DNA of 64,000 nucleotides from Hamiltosporidium tvaerminnensis (GCA_022605425.2 CM061255.1:248001-312000), one strand, 5' to 3'; positions 1 to 10,919 are shown, counted from the first letter of the stretch. The notes: generated by a model from the sequence alone, not told the origin. Numbers and translations: made by a program.

Positions 1-2250
1 AGAAATATATTTAATATCATCTTCGCCGATGTCAGAATTTTCAATATGAATGCATTCTATAATTTTTTCAGCGGAAAAAGTGCCCAATATTAATTCAAAT
101 TTAGAAAATAATGAGCAATTTCGAAGGTGTAAACTCTTTAAATTCCGAATGATATTAAATATTTGATATTCACCGGACGCAAATGTGTAATGATATATTT
201 TCAAAGTCTTGATAGTTTCAGAGAGATTTGTTTGATATAATTGTTCCAAAGAATTCAAAGGAATTTCAAAATTTCCGAGATCCAAAGTTTCAAGATTCTT
301 AAAATCTAAAAGCATTGGAAGCATATTCGGAAGTTTACACGAAGAGCTTAAGCTAAGTTATTTTAGAGCATTAGTTATTTTTGGTGCGATAGAATTCAAA
401 AAAATCTCTTCCAATGCTGGATCAACAGTTATCTTCAAGCCTACCAGTTCATTAATATTACTTAAAACTTTTAAAAAAGAACCTGTAATAAAAAAACAAG
501 AATTCTGAATATTAACATACCTTAATGTTTTCAAAAATTTGAGTTCTGATTCATATTCTTTGAAATACACAAACCATTTATTCTTATTCATTGTTATATG
601 TTCTAAACATGAGAATTTCGAGAAAAAAAATACGAAGTTCGCATTTATTTTAAAGTTACAAATATCAAGAATTTTGCAGCTTTTAAAAATAGAATGTTCG
701 GAAGTGCACCTCTGAAAGTTAAGACCCAGTATTTTTAAGTTAAATAAAACATTTTTTTTAGCTTTCATGTTCAAAATTTGTTCTAATTTCGCTATATTGA
801 AACCCATGTTTCTGTGAACTACTTCTTCTGAGTTTTCTATTATATTCTTTGAATTAATATAATTATCTATTATATCTCTGTATATTATATCATAAAAACT
901 AGTGGAAAATATATATATGTAATATTATCACATTTTAACTGACTATATTTGTTTGATATTATCGATGAATTTTCCATAATTTCAATATTCTTCATAATAA
1001 CATTTTTTAAATATTTATGATAAATACTAGTTTTAAAAAGAAATATATTTAGTTATGAAGCAACATAGACTACTTGAATCAATATTTTCGTTATAAGAAT
1101 CAAAAGTATCTGTATTGGGAAATGATATATTGGAAACGTTTGATTTAGAATATTTAGTAAATATAAAATCTTTATGTTGCTTAGTGCCAATAACATTATA
1201 AATAAATTTTTCAAGCAATTGTCATTACAAAATTCAAGTAAAAATATAATTCTGGTTTTATCAAGATATAGCTCATATGACTCAAAATGTTTTAAAGCTG
1301 CGTTTTATTGAGTATTTTCATGTAAATAATTTATTTCTAAATGTATATCTTTTTCGTTGAAAGCCATAATTATATTTTGATTTTGTAAAAGCCGCTTTAA
1401 AAGACGCAAGAAGAATATATTATTGAAACCATTGCCGGATTCATCGAAATAGTCTTTAAATTCTGACATTTCACCCTCATCAGATATCCCGTATTTAACT
1501 AAGGATACAATACATGAATAATATTTATTAATTTCCGAATCTACAATACCTTCATATACCCTATACACGGCCAGAGATCTAATAATAAAGTTATAAATCG
1601 GATCAATTTTGGAATCTAGAATACCCATAATCCTTCTACCATTAGGATATGATTTAAAAACAAAGTTATAGCAGGTATCAATATCAGAGCCTAAAAATGC
1701 AAAAAAAATTATAAATTATTATATGCTGATATATGCTTAATTCTTTTATAAATTTTTTACTCAGAAGATTTGTTTGTGCTTATAAATACCAAAAAACAGT
1801 CCATCGGAATTATTTGATCCAAATATATTGGTCCTCGTCGAAAATGTAAATTTGTAAAAGGGTAATTAAAAAACCAGAAACTATCACACAACCTCTTTTC
1901 GTTAATAAATTATAACACAATTACATCTTTATATTGCATGACAGAATTTTCTACATCACAGATATTATTTTGTATTTGGTCTTCATCAAATTTATAAATA
2001 CGTATTTATAAATTGACCGTTTTTGTCGAAAATGCCTCTTTCGATTTCGTATTTTATTCCATTTAAATATGATATAAGATGTTCATTCTTTTTGTAATCA
2101 AAAACCATCAACAGAGTTTCTGAAGATTTAATATTCAAGAAATCTAGAAAAATAATCCAAATACTCATGGATTTTAAAAAAATTCGATGGAAAAATCTTT
2201 AGAAACTTGCGGAAGTTAATATGATTCATGGATAATATTCGATATTCTGA
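1..2250 (-). pseudogene. Relic of a leucine-rich-repeat-like protein gene (runs off the left edge)
   Basis: Decayed member of the family whose better copy lies at 57922-60275. On the minus strand the segment 1628-1305 resembles the part of that protein around residues 180-240: both have Y-x-x-FIR-[ST]-L followed by a Leu-rich LLKRLLQNQ / FLQLILMQK-type stretch. The segment 807-361 is open and is interrupted by TAA at 360-358. The same frame then stays open to base 1 and reads as spaced Leu/Ile units (for example NLETLDLGNFEIP and NLKSLHLRNCSLF), typical of irregular LRR repeats. Between 810 and 2250 the reading breaks many times. No signal peptide or start codon can be assigned. The R2-like element starts where this relic ends, so the insertion may have cut the gene's 5' side. 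Function unknown; microsporidian LRR proteins are usually lineage-specific multigene families. Confidence 0.55.
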
Positions 2251-2289
2251 TTTTAAATCTTCTTGTTTTTATAAAAATATTAATTTAGA

Positions 2290-5200
2290 AAAAAACGATA
2301 ATTTAATTTACTATTTTTGGTTTTTTCTAAAATGGGTAGAAGAAAAAAAGTTGACAGCGAAAATATAAAAAATGAAGAAATAAAGGCTGTAAACAACTCG
2401 GAAATTAGTTTAAAAGAGACAAAAACGTATGATAGAGATGAAGTGACTATATCCGAGACACTTCCACCACAACCGACCATCCATAATAACACCCACTCCC
2501 CATCGAGCACTACGTTATATTTTACTGCAGTCAGCCTGCTCGATTCCGCACCCCCTTCTTCCTGTCCCGATTCTTCTGCGTGTGGACCAGCCAACACAAT
2601 GGAAAGCCTCAATGCACCTGCCATGTCAGAAGGAAATCGACTGATGGTATTGCATTCAATACTTGACTCTGTCACAGCCGTAGAGCAGGAATGGCCTAGA
2701 TCTGCTATGTCAGCAGTGCAAAAAAGGTTTGAGAGAATGCCTAGAAATGGCTGGTCTGCAATTCTTAGGTACTATAATGGGAAATTTGGTCGAACTGTTG
2801 ATATCGATGTGTTAAAAAAATTAACACATAATGAGGCAGAAAGGGAAATAAGGCAAGAAGAGAATGGAGAGCGACGTAGAATCGCCACTTGTCTCGCCGA
2901 GCCATGTTCTTTAACTGACACTACACTCTATATGAACCTGAGAGAAAAGTTCTTGTGTAAAATCAAGGAACTCTCTGAGAAGGAAATCGGAGATGTAGTG
3001 GTCCGAACTAGAAAACTTCCAAGTGAATTGGTTGATAGTAAAGTTTTGGAACTCATAAATCGGATCACAGGTGAATATGCTGAATCTCATGTGCCTAAGA
3101 ATGTTAGTGATGCAGCTCGAATCATCCAGGCGGCCAAGGTATGCTAGGACGAGGAAACGCGTAAGGAGAAGCCTAGATCTGCTTGGAAGGAAAACATAGA
3201 AAGTAAAATTTCTAAGCTAGTACTTTCCAAAGATCTCCTCGAGAAGGCTCGTAAACTGGAAAAGCTCTCCACTTCGGAAACGAAAAGTCTCAGAAAAATT
3301 ATGCGAGAGTTTAATCTAGACTTAAGCAAAATAAATGATCTCTCTGAGGCTTTGGTTAAGAAGAATGAGGCTTTGAATGTTTACGAGAAAAAAATTACGA
3401 TGTATGAAAGTAGGAGAAAATTTCGAAAAGAGAATCGTATGTTTGAGTTATTCCGAGGTCGATTCTATCGAGGGTTATCTGAGCGCGTTGAATCCGAGCA
3501 TGTGGTTTATCGTGACGAAATTTCAGAATTTTGGTCTACAATGTGGAATAAAAATGATAAAGTAGTTACATATGATGAGTATTTGATACCTTTCGTGTCG
3601 GATACGCACCAGACCACGTTTCCTTCACTTGAAGAGTTTATAGATATTATCAATTAGCTGCCTAACTGGAAAGCCGCTGGAATTGATGGTATTTATAACT
3701 TTTACATCAATAAACTTACGAACCTTCATAAATATCTTTACGATATTGCGAAAGCCATATGTTTAGAAGGAACGCCTCAAGCCGATTGGTATTATTGTGG
3801 ACTTACTTATCTGATACCTAAAGGTACACCAAAGACTGGCTCTGACTATAGGCCAATCACTTTTATGTCATACCTCTACAAGTTAACGACTAAGTGTGTG
3901 ACGAAAGTCGTTCAACTTGAAGTGGAAAGGCGAGGGTTGCTTGCAGAGAACCAATTAGGGGCGGTAAGAGGTGTGCAGGGAGCGAAAGAGCAGGCTCTAC
4001 TGAATATTGCCTTAAATAAAGAGTATGGAAATCATCTTAAGGCAACATGGATTGATGTTAAAAAAGCTTATGATTCAATAGATCAAGCTTATTTAACTCA
4101 ATGCATTGAAAACCTTAATTTACCTGATTGGATCCTGAAATTTATTAAGGTAATTATATCAAAATGGAAAATTGATATATCAGTAGGGCCTGAAAAAATC
4201 ATGAGCAAGAAGATTGATAGAGGGATTATGCAGGGAGATAGTTTGTCACCATTATTGTTTGTATTGTGTATGGATCCATTGAGCCGAAAGCTTAATGAGA
4301 AGACACAAAAGTGACAATAAAGACAGGTGCAGAATCCCACGCGACTAATCATCTCTTGTTTATTGATGATCTTAAGCTCCTTGCCGAATATGGGCAAACA
4401 TTGGAAGAAATGACGGAGGAGGTTAAAAAGTTTATGAATAATATAGGTTGAAAATTAACAAAGAGAAGTTAGCCACTAATGATCCATGTTGTGAAGATAC
4501 TGCTACCCTTCTTGAAAGAATAGGTGTTTATAAATACCTTGGAATTATAGAAGATAGCAGAGGAATTCCAACAAGTAAGTCGTTTGAGGAACTACAGAAT
4601 AAACTTATAGTACGAGTAGAAAGACTTTGTCGCACGAGATTAAATGCAAGAAATTTATTTCAAGCCATTAATCAACATGCAATTTCTTTACTAAACTATC
4701 ATATAGGTGTACTCCGACTAAAACTGGCTGGCTTCTCTAAGTTAGATGATGCGGTGCGTGCAGTGTTAGTAAAGAACAAAATACATCTACGCCCAGGATG
4801 CAAAGAACGTCTATACCTTCCACGTAAAGAACTTGGAAGAGGTTTACATAGTGTCGAGTTCAAAAGCGAACATATGCTTTTGCAACTCTTGGATTGTCTG
4901 GAAAAACATAAAGATACATCGACCAGAAGAGCAGCAATTCTAAACGTTGAGAATAATAATAAAACCCACCTTTCACTAATTAAAAACTTTTTAAAAATAA
5001 AATATGGGTTGGAAGAGGAAGTCACAAAAAAGAAATTGGAAGAAGCTCAACTAGCTAACCTATATAACGAAATCAAAAACCGAAAACTACATTCAAAGTT
5101 ATATAGCGCTAGAAATAACGAGCTGGTAAGTGTAAATGACTCCTCAAGATGGTTAAAGAAAGGAAGTGTAAGACCACGTGATGAAGCAGTGTTCTGTTAT

Positions 5201-6115
5201 ATCCAGGATAGAAATGTTTTCTGGGGTGCAGAAGGTATGTGTCAACACTGCAACCAGTCTAGGAAAACTGTTGATCACTTAGCAACGAGATGTGAAAAAA
5301 TGCTTGGTCATGACTATACTAGACGACATAATGAAGTGGTACGATGTATACATTTACTCTTGCTGAATAAATATAAGTTTAAGTCTTCTAAACGAATTAG
5401 AAGCCACACAGTTCAAGAAATTCTTGATAACGAATATGCAGAGCTAAGAGTGGACACCAGAATAAAAACTGATGTCAAGATTCGGTGTAACAGACCAGAT
5501 ATATTTATTTTAGACAAGAGACATAATAGGATAACCCTCATTGAAGTAGGAATCACATCCCAAGACTCTCTTCAAATAGTTGAAACAGAGAAGCTTAGGA
5601 AGTATGACCTATTAGGAAATGAGTTAGGTCTTATTTATAAATGCAGTGTAGAGATAATTCCTTGTGTGATGACCTGGGACGGTATTGTGACAAAATACCA
5701 TAAGACGTATGTTAAGAGACTGCAAATACCCATGAATGTAGAGGCATATATACAATCCATAGTACTCAAGAAGACAGTCGAAACAATTTCTTTTGATCGA
5801 CGAAGAGGACTTGAGTCCGGACCAAATGCCGAGGAGAGCTGGGAGAGAGCATCATTAAGTGTTATTTTAGGAGCCGAAATGCATAAACAACCAATACCCC
5901 CTTTAAAGCAAGTAGACAACGAGGAAGATGATGTTAAAACGGAAAATACAAAAAATATTTTACCCTTATTTTGGATGGTATAACCACAGCAAAGGAACCA
6001 TCAACTAATACAAATGAAGAGCTGGAGTTGGAGGAAGAGATAGAAGTGGTTGAAATGGTGGAAAGAATTATTTAAAAGAGAAAAATTCGTTAACGCAGAA
6101 TTCTGTTAAATAAAA
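2290..6115 (+). mobile_element. R2-like non-LTR retrotransposon, copy 1 (nearly complete)
   Basis: A single-ORF LINE with a restriction-like endonuclease (RLE) downstream of the reverse transcriptase, the layout of R2/NeSL-type elements. A second copy lies at 46186-49798, and comparing the two fixes the extent. Similarity begins shortly before the first Met (2332) and ends around 6112, just after the shared run GTTAA-C-CAGAATT. The 3' flank is a T-rich tract and I see no clear poly(A) tail or target-site duplication. The surroundings are not rDNA, unlike classical 28S-specific R2 insertions. The element is richer in GC and in conventional codon use than the flanking DNA. Two nonsense codons and three frame breaks inactivate it as written. 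Confidence 0.85.
2332..6075 (+). pseudogene. R2-like ORF: reverse transcriptase, CCHC knuckle, RLE endonuclease (broken)
   Basis: The first Met at 2332 begins MGRRKKVDSEN; the reading frame is followed to TAA near 6075, about 1,250 codons. Order of parts: an N-terminal region without an obvious zinc finger (2332-3300); RT fingers (SDYRPITFMS about 3840, ENQLGAVRG about 3950); motif A WIDVKKAYDSID (4048-4083); motif B GIMQGDSLSPLLF (about 4220-4260); motif C FIDDLKLLAE (about 4360-4390); motif E YKYLGI (about 4530). Then come a C-X2-C-X8-H-X4-C knuckle at 5240-5293 and an RLE core RPDIFI...LIEVGI...K..KY at about 5490-5625, and an acidic C-terminal tail. Breaks: TAG at 3145-3147 (copy 2 suggests an original TAT), TAG at 3655-3657 (copy 2 has TGG), a frame change at about 4311 shared with copy 2, a lost base at about 4446, and a lost C at about 5963. 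Without these it would be an active-type retrotransposase acting by target-primed reverse transcription. Confidence 0.85.
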
Positions 6116-6505
6116 TTTCTAGGTCATAGATATATTTTTTTTACTCAAAGATTATTTTTTTTACTCAAAATTATTTTTTTTAATTAAAATTTTTTACAGA
6201 CTTTTTTTCATTCTAAAAAGATTATTCTTTTTTTAAAATTTTCTTTTTTTTTATATATACTACTCTCTTAAATCCTTTTTTTAATATATATTAGTCTCTT
6301 AAACAACTTTTTTTTAATATATACTACTCTCTTAAACACCTTATCTTGAATACTTTTTTAAATAATCCTATCTCTCTTAAACACCTTTTTTAAACACCTT
6401 ATCTTAAATACCTTTTTTAAACACCTTATCTCTCTTAAATCCTTTTTTAAACACCTTATCTTAAATACCTTTTCTAAAAAAAAATATTTTAAAAAAAATA
6501 TTTCT
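6116..6505. repeat. Degenerate T-rich repeats upstream of IQGAP
   Basis: Irregular reiterations of CTCTCTTAAACACC followed by T runs and TATATACTACT, about ten partial units of variable length. The tract ends directly at the CCC initiation signal of the next gene. No coding potential seen. Confidence 0.7.
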
Positions 6506-6507
6506 TT

Positions 6508-6510
6508 CCC
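6508..6510 (+). promoter_or_regulatory. CCC start-site signal of the IQGAP gene
   Basis: CCC three bases before ATG at 6514 (TTTCTTTCCCTTAATG). A short C tract in this position is a known hallmark of microsporidian genes and supports the chosen start. Confidence 0.6.
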
Positions 6511-6513
6511 TTA

Positions 6514-9500
6514 ATGACAATATCACCAGAACAAAAGAGATCAATACGAACAAATGTACATGAAAGGTTAGAAAGTGGATTACCATTGACATCTGCAGAG
6601 ATGGACATAGAAAGAGAACAAAACCATGTATATGAGTACATGTGTCACTTCGAAGAAGCAAAACTATGGCTTTCTGCTGTTATAAATAAAAATGTACAAA
6701 ATTTTGAATCTGAACTTCCCAAGGGTATAATTTTAGCTGAAGTTGGTAAAATATTGGAGCCAGAAATAGTGAAGAAGATATTTTTAGATGAGACTTTACA
6801 ATACCGACATACTGACAACATAAATTTCTTTTTACAAGCTGTTTTAAAACAAGGACTTCCCAAAATATTTTTATTTGAGGTTTTTGATTTATATGAGCGT
6901 AGAAATATTCCCAGGGTTATTTACTGTATCCATGCGTTGGCACATTTTTTAAATAAAAAAAATATTTTTCCCAAAATCAGTGATTTAATAGGAAAAATAT
7001 ATTTCAGTGACGAGCAAATCCAAGAAAAAAACGAAGAAATAAATACAGCAGGACTTAAATTACCACATTTTAAAAGCATAGCACAAAAACTTAGAGACGA
7101 ACTCATTATTTCTTCCCATTTAATATATTTCTTTAAATATTTTATATACAAACAGACTATTACAGAACACCAGCAACTCAAAAACAACACTTTCAACATT
7201 CTTCTCCACCACGAACTTCTCCTAGAAAAAAAAGAAAAAATTCGTAATTTTTTAGTACAAAAAATCAAAGAATTCCTTAAATTACACAAAATTACAATTT
7301 TACAATCCAAGCTAAAATCTCTTCTTTACATAAAAGCATTCAACGAAATTTTCTACAGAAAAAAAACTCTCACCCTTTTTTCTCTCCGTTTCTATATTTT
7401 TCTACTTTTCAACACCTCAAAAACCCACCATTCCTACGAATCAGAAATGCATAAAATTCAAACAAAAATAAATAAAATTTTAAATGAAAACTTTATGCAT
7501 GAAAAATACATTGACGAACTAGAAATGAGAATTTCACTTTTAGTAAACAACAAAGTCACTGTCTCTAATATGGTAATGAATAAACCCATACCTCAAGACA
7601 TAACACTTATTTCTCAAGATACACCACACTATAAAAACCTAACAACTATTTTTTATATATTACAGACTAATCCCAAATACCTAATTAAAATACTTTATAA
7701 TATACAAGATAAAGATACATTTATTATTAATACAATAGTACCTTTATTTTACTTTGGACATGGAATAAGAGAAGAATGTCTTGTTAATAAATTAATAGAT
7801 CACATACTAGACACATATAACAAGGAGGGTTATAGTTGTAATGGTGAGGGTTATAGTGGTGATAGGGATAATTATAGTGGTGATAGGGTTAATTATAATT
7901 ATAATAAGGATAATGGTTATAGTAATTATAAGGATAATAAGGATAATGGTTATAGTAATTATAAGGATAATAAGGATAATAGTAATAATAGTAATTATAA
8001 GGATAATTATAATAATAATTATAATAATAGTAATTATAACACTAACATATATAACCCTTATCCCTATACTAATAACAACAATCCTAACAACAATCCCTAC
8101 AACAATAACATATATGCTAATACCCCTGTTAGTCTATGTCCTTCTGCTATTATCTGTTGTAAAATATTAACACACTTCTATAGAGTATCTAAAGAATCTA
8201 AAAATCATGCATTAAGTATTTCTTCAATAATAAGTAATTTATCAGTTTTAGAAATAGAATGTGATCCAGTAAACATTTACAAAGAATTATATAATTCTCA
8301 ACCATTAAGAGAAATAGCCTTACAAGATATAAAAGTTAAAAATATTTATATTTCTCGTTTAAAGACATTAAGAGGTGTGATAAATTCACTTTTAAATATT
8401 TTACAAAGAAATATTACTAATACACCTTTTATTTTAAGATATTTTCTTAAACAACTTTTTATTAGAAAATATTCTTTTTTTGGTATTAAAAATATGTTTT
8501 ATGAAGAATTTATTTTACCGTTTATTATAGCATCAGATTGTTTTGATAATAAATATGTTAGTAAAGAAGTAAGAGATAAGTGTGTTATTATCAGTCAACT
8601 AATGAGTATAATAGTGGGTATGGAGTGTGGTTTAGAGTGTGATAATGATTGTATTAATGATTTAAGTGATAATAGAGATAATAGTTTTAGTGATAATAAT
8701 GATAATTGTATTAGTAGTAAGGATAGTAGTAAGGATAATAACTATATTAGTACTAAGGATAATAAAGAAAGAGACAATAATACTAAGGATAATAAAGAAC
8801 AAATAAATAATAAAGAAATAAAAAATAAAGAAATAAAAAATACAAATAATACAAACACTAATGAACATAATGACCCCTTCTTATGTGACTCTTATGGTAT
8901 TTTTGTTCCTCTTATAAAATTTATAAGAGAAGCTTCTATAAAATTTAATGAAATAATAATTTCTTTAGGAAATGCAGAAGATTTAAATGAACATTATAGA
9001 TTTGGAGGTTTAAGTAGTAGTGTTAGAGTACAAAGAGCATGTGTTAGTTTTACAGCAACAGAAGTTAATGATATTCTTTCTACATACAAGATATACGTTA
9101 AAGGGGTGGGTGGGAGTAGTAGTAGGGATGGGGATGGGGATTATATTGTTAATGGGGATAATAGTAATAGGGATATTAGTAACTATAGTAGTAATAGGGA
9201 TATTAGTAATAGGGATTATATTAGTAATAACCATATTAGTAATAAGGATTATATTAGCAACCCTAATAACAACCCTATTAACAACCATACTAACAACCCT
9301 ATAAATATCAACCACATAAATAACACCCCTAATATTAACCCTACCCCTTATATTGATCCTTTCTATTCTTTAATATGTGATACTCCTTTACTTAAAGTAA
9401 ATAACAATTATCCTATAAAATTCTATTTAAATGATCCTTCTTTAAAGAAAGTAGAAGAAAAAGAAAATTTAAATAATTTAATTTCTATTATAAAATATAA

Positions 9501-10536
9501 AATGTCTGTTCTTTTATATTTTTCTTTTGGTAAGAATGTTTTAGATGTTGTTTTAAGAGAAAGTAAAGAAGAAGAAAATAAAGAATATTTAGAGAAATAT
9601 AAGTATTTAGAGAGGAGTTATTTTAATGAGAGTGTTAGTGTGGATAGTGTTAGTAGGGATAGTAAGGATAGTGTATTTGATAGTAATAAGTTTGATAATG
9701 TATTTGATAGTAGTAATATAAGAGATAATCCTTATAATACTAACACTAATACTCCTTATACTAACACTAATACTAATACTAACACTAACACCCCCTCTAA
9801 TACTAATACTAACACCCCCTCTGATACCGCTGACTATTGTACTTGTGAACAACAGGGTGTTATTGATAGTACTTTTAATTTAAGTAAAAAATTACCTGAA
9901 AATTTAGAGGAATTAAAATCTGAGATTTTGGATTCTTTAAATTTTTTAGAGAGTGTTGGTATTTTAAAGAAAAGTAATTTATATGTAGATATGTTATTTA
10001 TGATATCTAATGATGTATTAGTATTAAGATCTATGAATGAAGAAAGGAATTCAGAGATGCTTGTAAACAAAATGACTTTAAACAACTTAAATATGAAAAA
10101 TGAGTATTTAAAGGAGAAGGTACGTGTACATGAAGAGTATTTAATATCTTTTGCAGAGAAAATGGTTGGTATAAAGAAAAAGAGTTTTTTTAAATTTGAA
10201 GATTCTAGAATTTCTAAGTTAAATAAGCAATCTGTGTATGGAACTTATGTTTTTTCTGCAAATAAAATGAAAAGAAAAAATGTTTTATTAGAAATTTATA
10301 ATTATAATGTTAATCAGTATAATGGAATTTTCTTTTTAATTTTGTGTGATAAACCTAATTTTTTTTGTGTTGAGATGTATGTTATGGATGTGTTGGTTGG
10401 AGATGGTGTTAGTGTTAGGTTGGATGAGTTGTTGAGGAGTAGGTTTAAAGGTGTTAGTGATATGGATTATTGTGGGGTTTGTAGGTTTAGTGTTAAGGGG
10501 GTATTAGAGTTAATTAATGAGTGTTATATTAAGTAA
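6514..10536 (+). CDS. IQGAP-family cytokinesis scaffold protein
   Basis: 1,340-residue IQGAP (Iqg1/Rng2) homologue, a scaffold that links actin, calmodulin-type light chains and Rho/Ras-family GTPases at the division site. Residues about 35-155 form a single calponin-homology domain with the IQGAP-specific signatures YEYMCHFEEAKLWL, RHTDNINFFLQA and RRNIPRVIYCIHALAHFL. Around 255-300 are one or two degenerate IQ-like helices (ITILQSKLKSLLYIKAF). The GAP-related domain starts near 375 (TIFYILQTNPKYL), resumes after an insert (TPFILRYFLKQL, FYEEFILPFIIASDCFD) and ends near 960 (DPFYSLICD). A C-terminal RasGAP_C-type domain covers about 1,110-1,335. There is no WW domain. Three or four Asn/Asp/Ser/Tyr-rich inserts (about 437-532, 708-790, 868-945, 1,030-1,105) are encoded by minisatellite-like DNA. 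As in all IQGAPs, real GAP activity is doubtful. No introns; the CCC tract supports the start. Confidence 0.85.
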   Translation: MTISPEQKRSIRTNVHERLESGLPLTSAEMDIEREQNHVYEYMCHFEEAKLWLSAVINKNVQNFESELPKGIILAEVGKILEPEIVKKIFLDETLQYRHTDNINFFLQAVLKQGLPKIFLFEVFDLYERRNIPRVIYCIHALAHFLNKKNIFPKISDLIGKIYFSDEQIQEKNEEINTAGLKLPHFKSIAQKLRDELIISSHLIYFFKYFIYKQTITEHQQLKNNTFNILLHHELLLEKKEKIRNFLVQKIKEFLKLHKITILQSKLKSLLYIKAFNEIFYRKKTLTLFSLRFYIFLLFNTSKTHHSYESEMHKIQTKINKILNENFMHEKYIDELEMRISLLVNNKVTVSNMVMNKPIPQDITLISQDTPHYKNLTTIFYILQTNPKYLIKILYNIQDKDTFIINTIVPLFYFGHGIREECLVNKLIDHILDTYNKEGYSCNGEGYSGDRDNYSGDRVNYNYNKDNGYSNYKDNKDNGYSNYKDNKDNSNNSNYKDNYNNNYNNSNYNTNIYNPYPYTNNNNPNNNPYNNNIYANTPVSLCPSAIICCKILTHFYRVSKESKNHALSISSIISNLSVLEIECDPVNIYKELYNSQPLREIALQDIKVKNIYISRLKTLRGVINSLLNILQRNITNTPFILRYFLKQLFIRKYSFFGIKNMFYEEFILPFIIASDCFDNKYVSKEVRDKCVIISQLMSIIVGMECGLECDNDCINDLSDNRDNSFSDNNDNCISSKDSSKDNNYISTKDNKERDNNTKDNKEQINNKEIKNKEIKNTNNTNTNEHNDPFLCDSYGIFVPLIKFIREASIKFNEIIISLGNAEDLNEHYRFGGLSSSVRVQRACVSFTATEVNDILSTYKIYVKGVGGSSSRDGDGDYIVNGDNSNRDISNYSSNRDISNRDYISNNHISNKDYISNPNNNPINNHTNNPININHINNTPNINPTPYIDPFYSLICDTPLLKVNNNYPIKFYLNDPSLKKVEEKENLNNLISIIKYKMSVLLYFSFGKNVLDVVLRESKEEENKEYLEKYKYLERSYFNESVSVDSVSRDSKDSVFDSNKFDNVFDSSNIRDNPYNTNTNTPYTNTNTNTNTNTPSNTNTNTPSDTADYCTCEQQGVIDSTFNLSKKLPENLEELKSEILDSLNFLESVGILKKSNLYVDMLFMISNDVLVLRSMNEERNSEMLVNKMTLNNLNMKNEYLKEKVRVHEEYLISFAEKMVGIKKKSFFKFEDSRISKLNKQSVYGTYVFSANKMKRKNVLLEIYNYNVNQYNGIFFLILCDKPNFFCVEMYVMDVLVGDGVSVRLDELLRSRFKGVSDMDYCGVCRFSVKGVLELINECYIK
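7820..8105. repeat. Coding low-complexity block 1 inside IQGAP
   Basis: Imperfect reiterations built from GATAAGGATAATGGTTATAGTAATTAT. The first three quarters contain almost no C; after about 8040 the block switches abruptly to a C-containing, nearly G-free tract (AACCCTTATCCC, AACAACAATCC). It encodes an Asn/Tyr/Asp/Lys-rich insert in the GAP-related domain. Confidence 0.8.
8640..8870. repeat. Coding low-complexity block 2 inside IQGAP
   Basis: AGTAAGGATAAT/AGTGATAAT-type trinucleotide-phased repeats followed by AATAAAGAAATAAAA units. They encode Asp/Asn/Ser/Lys runs between two conserved parts of the GAP-related domain. Confidence 0.75.
9105..9350. repeat. Coding low-complexity block 3 inside IQGAP
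   Basis: GGGATATTAGTAATAGGGATTATATTAG-type units with G but little C up to about 9255, then AACAACCCTATTAACAACC-type units with C but little G. It is a strand-composition flip like that in block 1. Confidence 0.75.
9610..9830. repeat. Coding low-complexity block 4 inside IQGAP
   Basis: AGTGTTAGTGTGGATAGTGTTAG units (G-rich) switch at about 9727 to ACTAACACTAATACTCC / AACACCCCC units (C-rich). They encode Val/Ser/Asp-rich and then Thr/Asn/Pro-rich sequence. Confidence 0.75.
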
Positions 10537-10895
10537 AGTGGTTTATTAGTGTTATTTAGTGTTATTTAGTGTTAGAGTTAATTAATGAGTGTTATATTAA
10601 GTAAAGTGTTATTAGTGTTAAGGGGGTGTTATTTAGTGTTAGAGTTAATTAATGAGTGTTATATTAAGTAAAGTGGTTTATTAGTGCTAGTTTAGTGTTA
10701 TTTAGTGTTAGAGTTAATTAATGAGTGTTATATTAAGTAAAGTGTTATTAGGTTTAGTATGGTGTTATTTAGTGTTAGAGTTAATTAATGAGTGTTATAT
10801 TAAGTAAAGTGTTATTAGTGTTATTTAGTGTTATTTAGTGTTATTTAGTGTTAGAGTTAATTAATGAGTGTTATATTAAGTAAAGTGGTTTATTA
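10504..10895 (+). repeat. 68-bp tandem array made from the IQGAP 3' end
   Basis: The last ten codons plus stop of IQGAP (starting TTAGAGTTAATTAATGAG at 10504) are repeated after the stop codon with starts at 10572, 10639, 10708, 10775 and 10851. The spacings are 68, 67, 69, 67 and 76 bp. Each copy retains the TAAG stop region, so the array is a downstream amplification of the gene terminus and is untranslated in the gene frame. Confidence 0.9.
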
Positions 10896-10919
10896 GTGTT
10901 ATTTAGTGTTATTCTTAGT

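Noticed and set aside
2280-2675. 131-codon minus-strand ORF opposite the R2-like N-terminus
   Set aside because: Shadow of the element's own reading frame; the same shadow recurs in copy 2 (46431-46095) only because the nucleotide sequence is shared.
7841-8170. 109-codon Ile/Val-rich ORF in another frame of IQGAP
   Set aside because: Artefact of the Asn-rich repeat read in the +1 frame.
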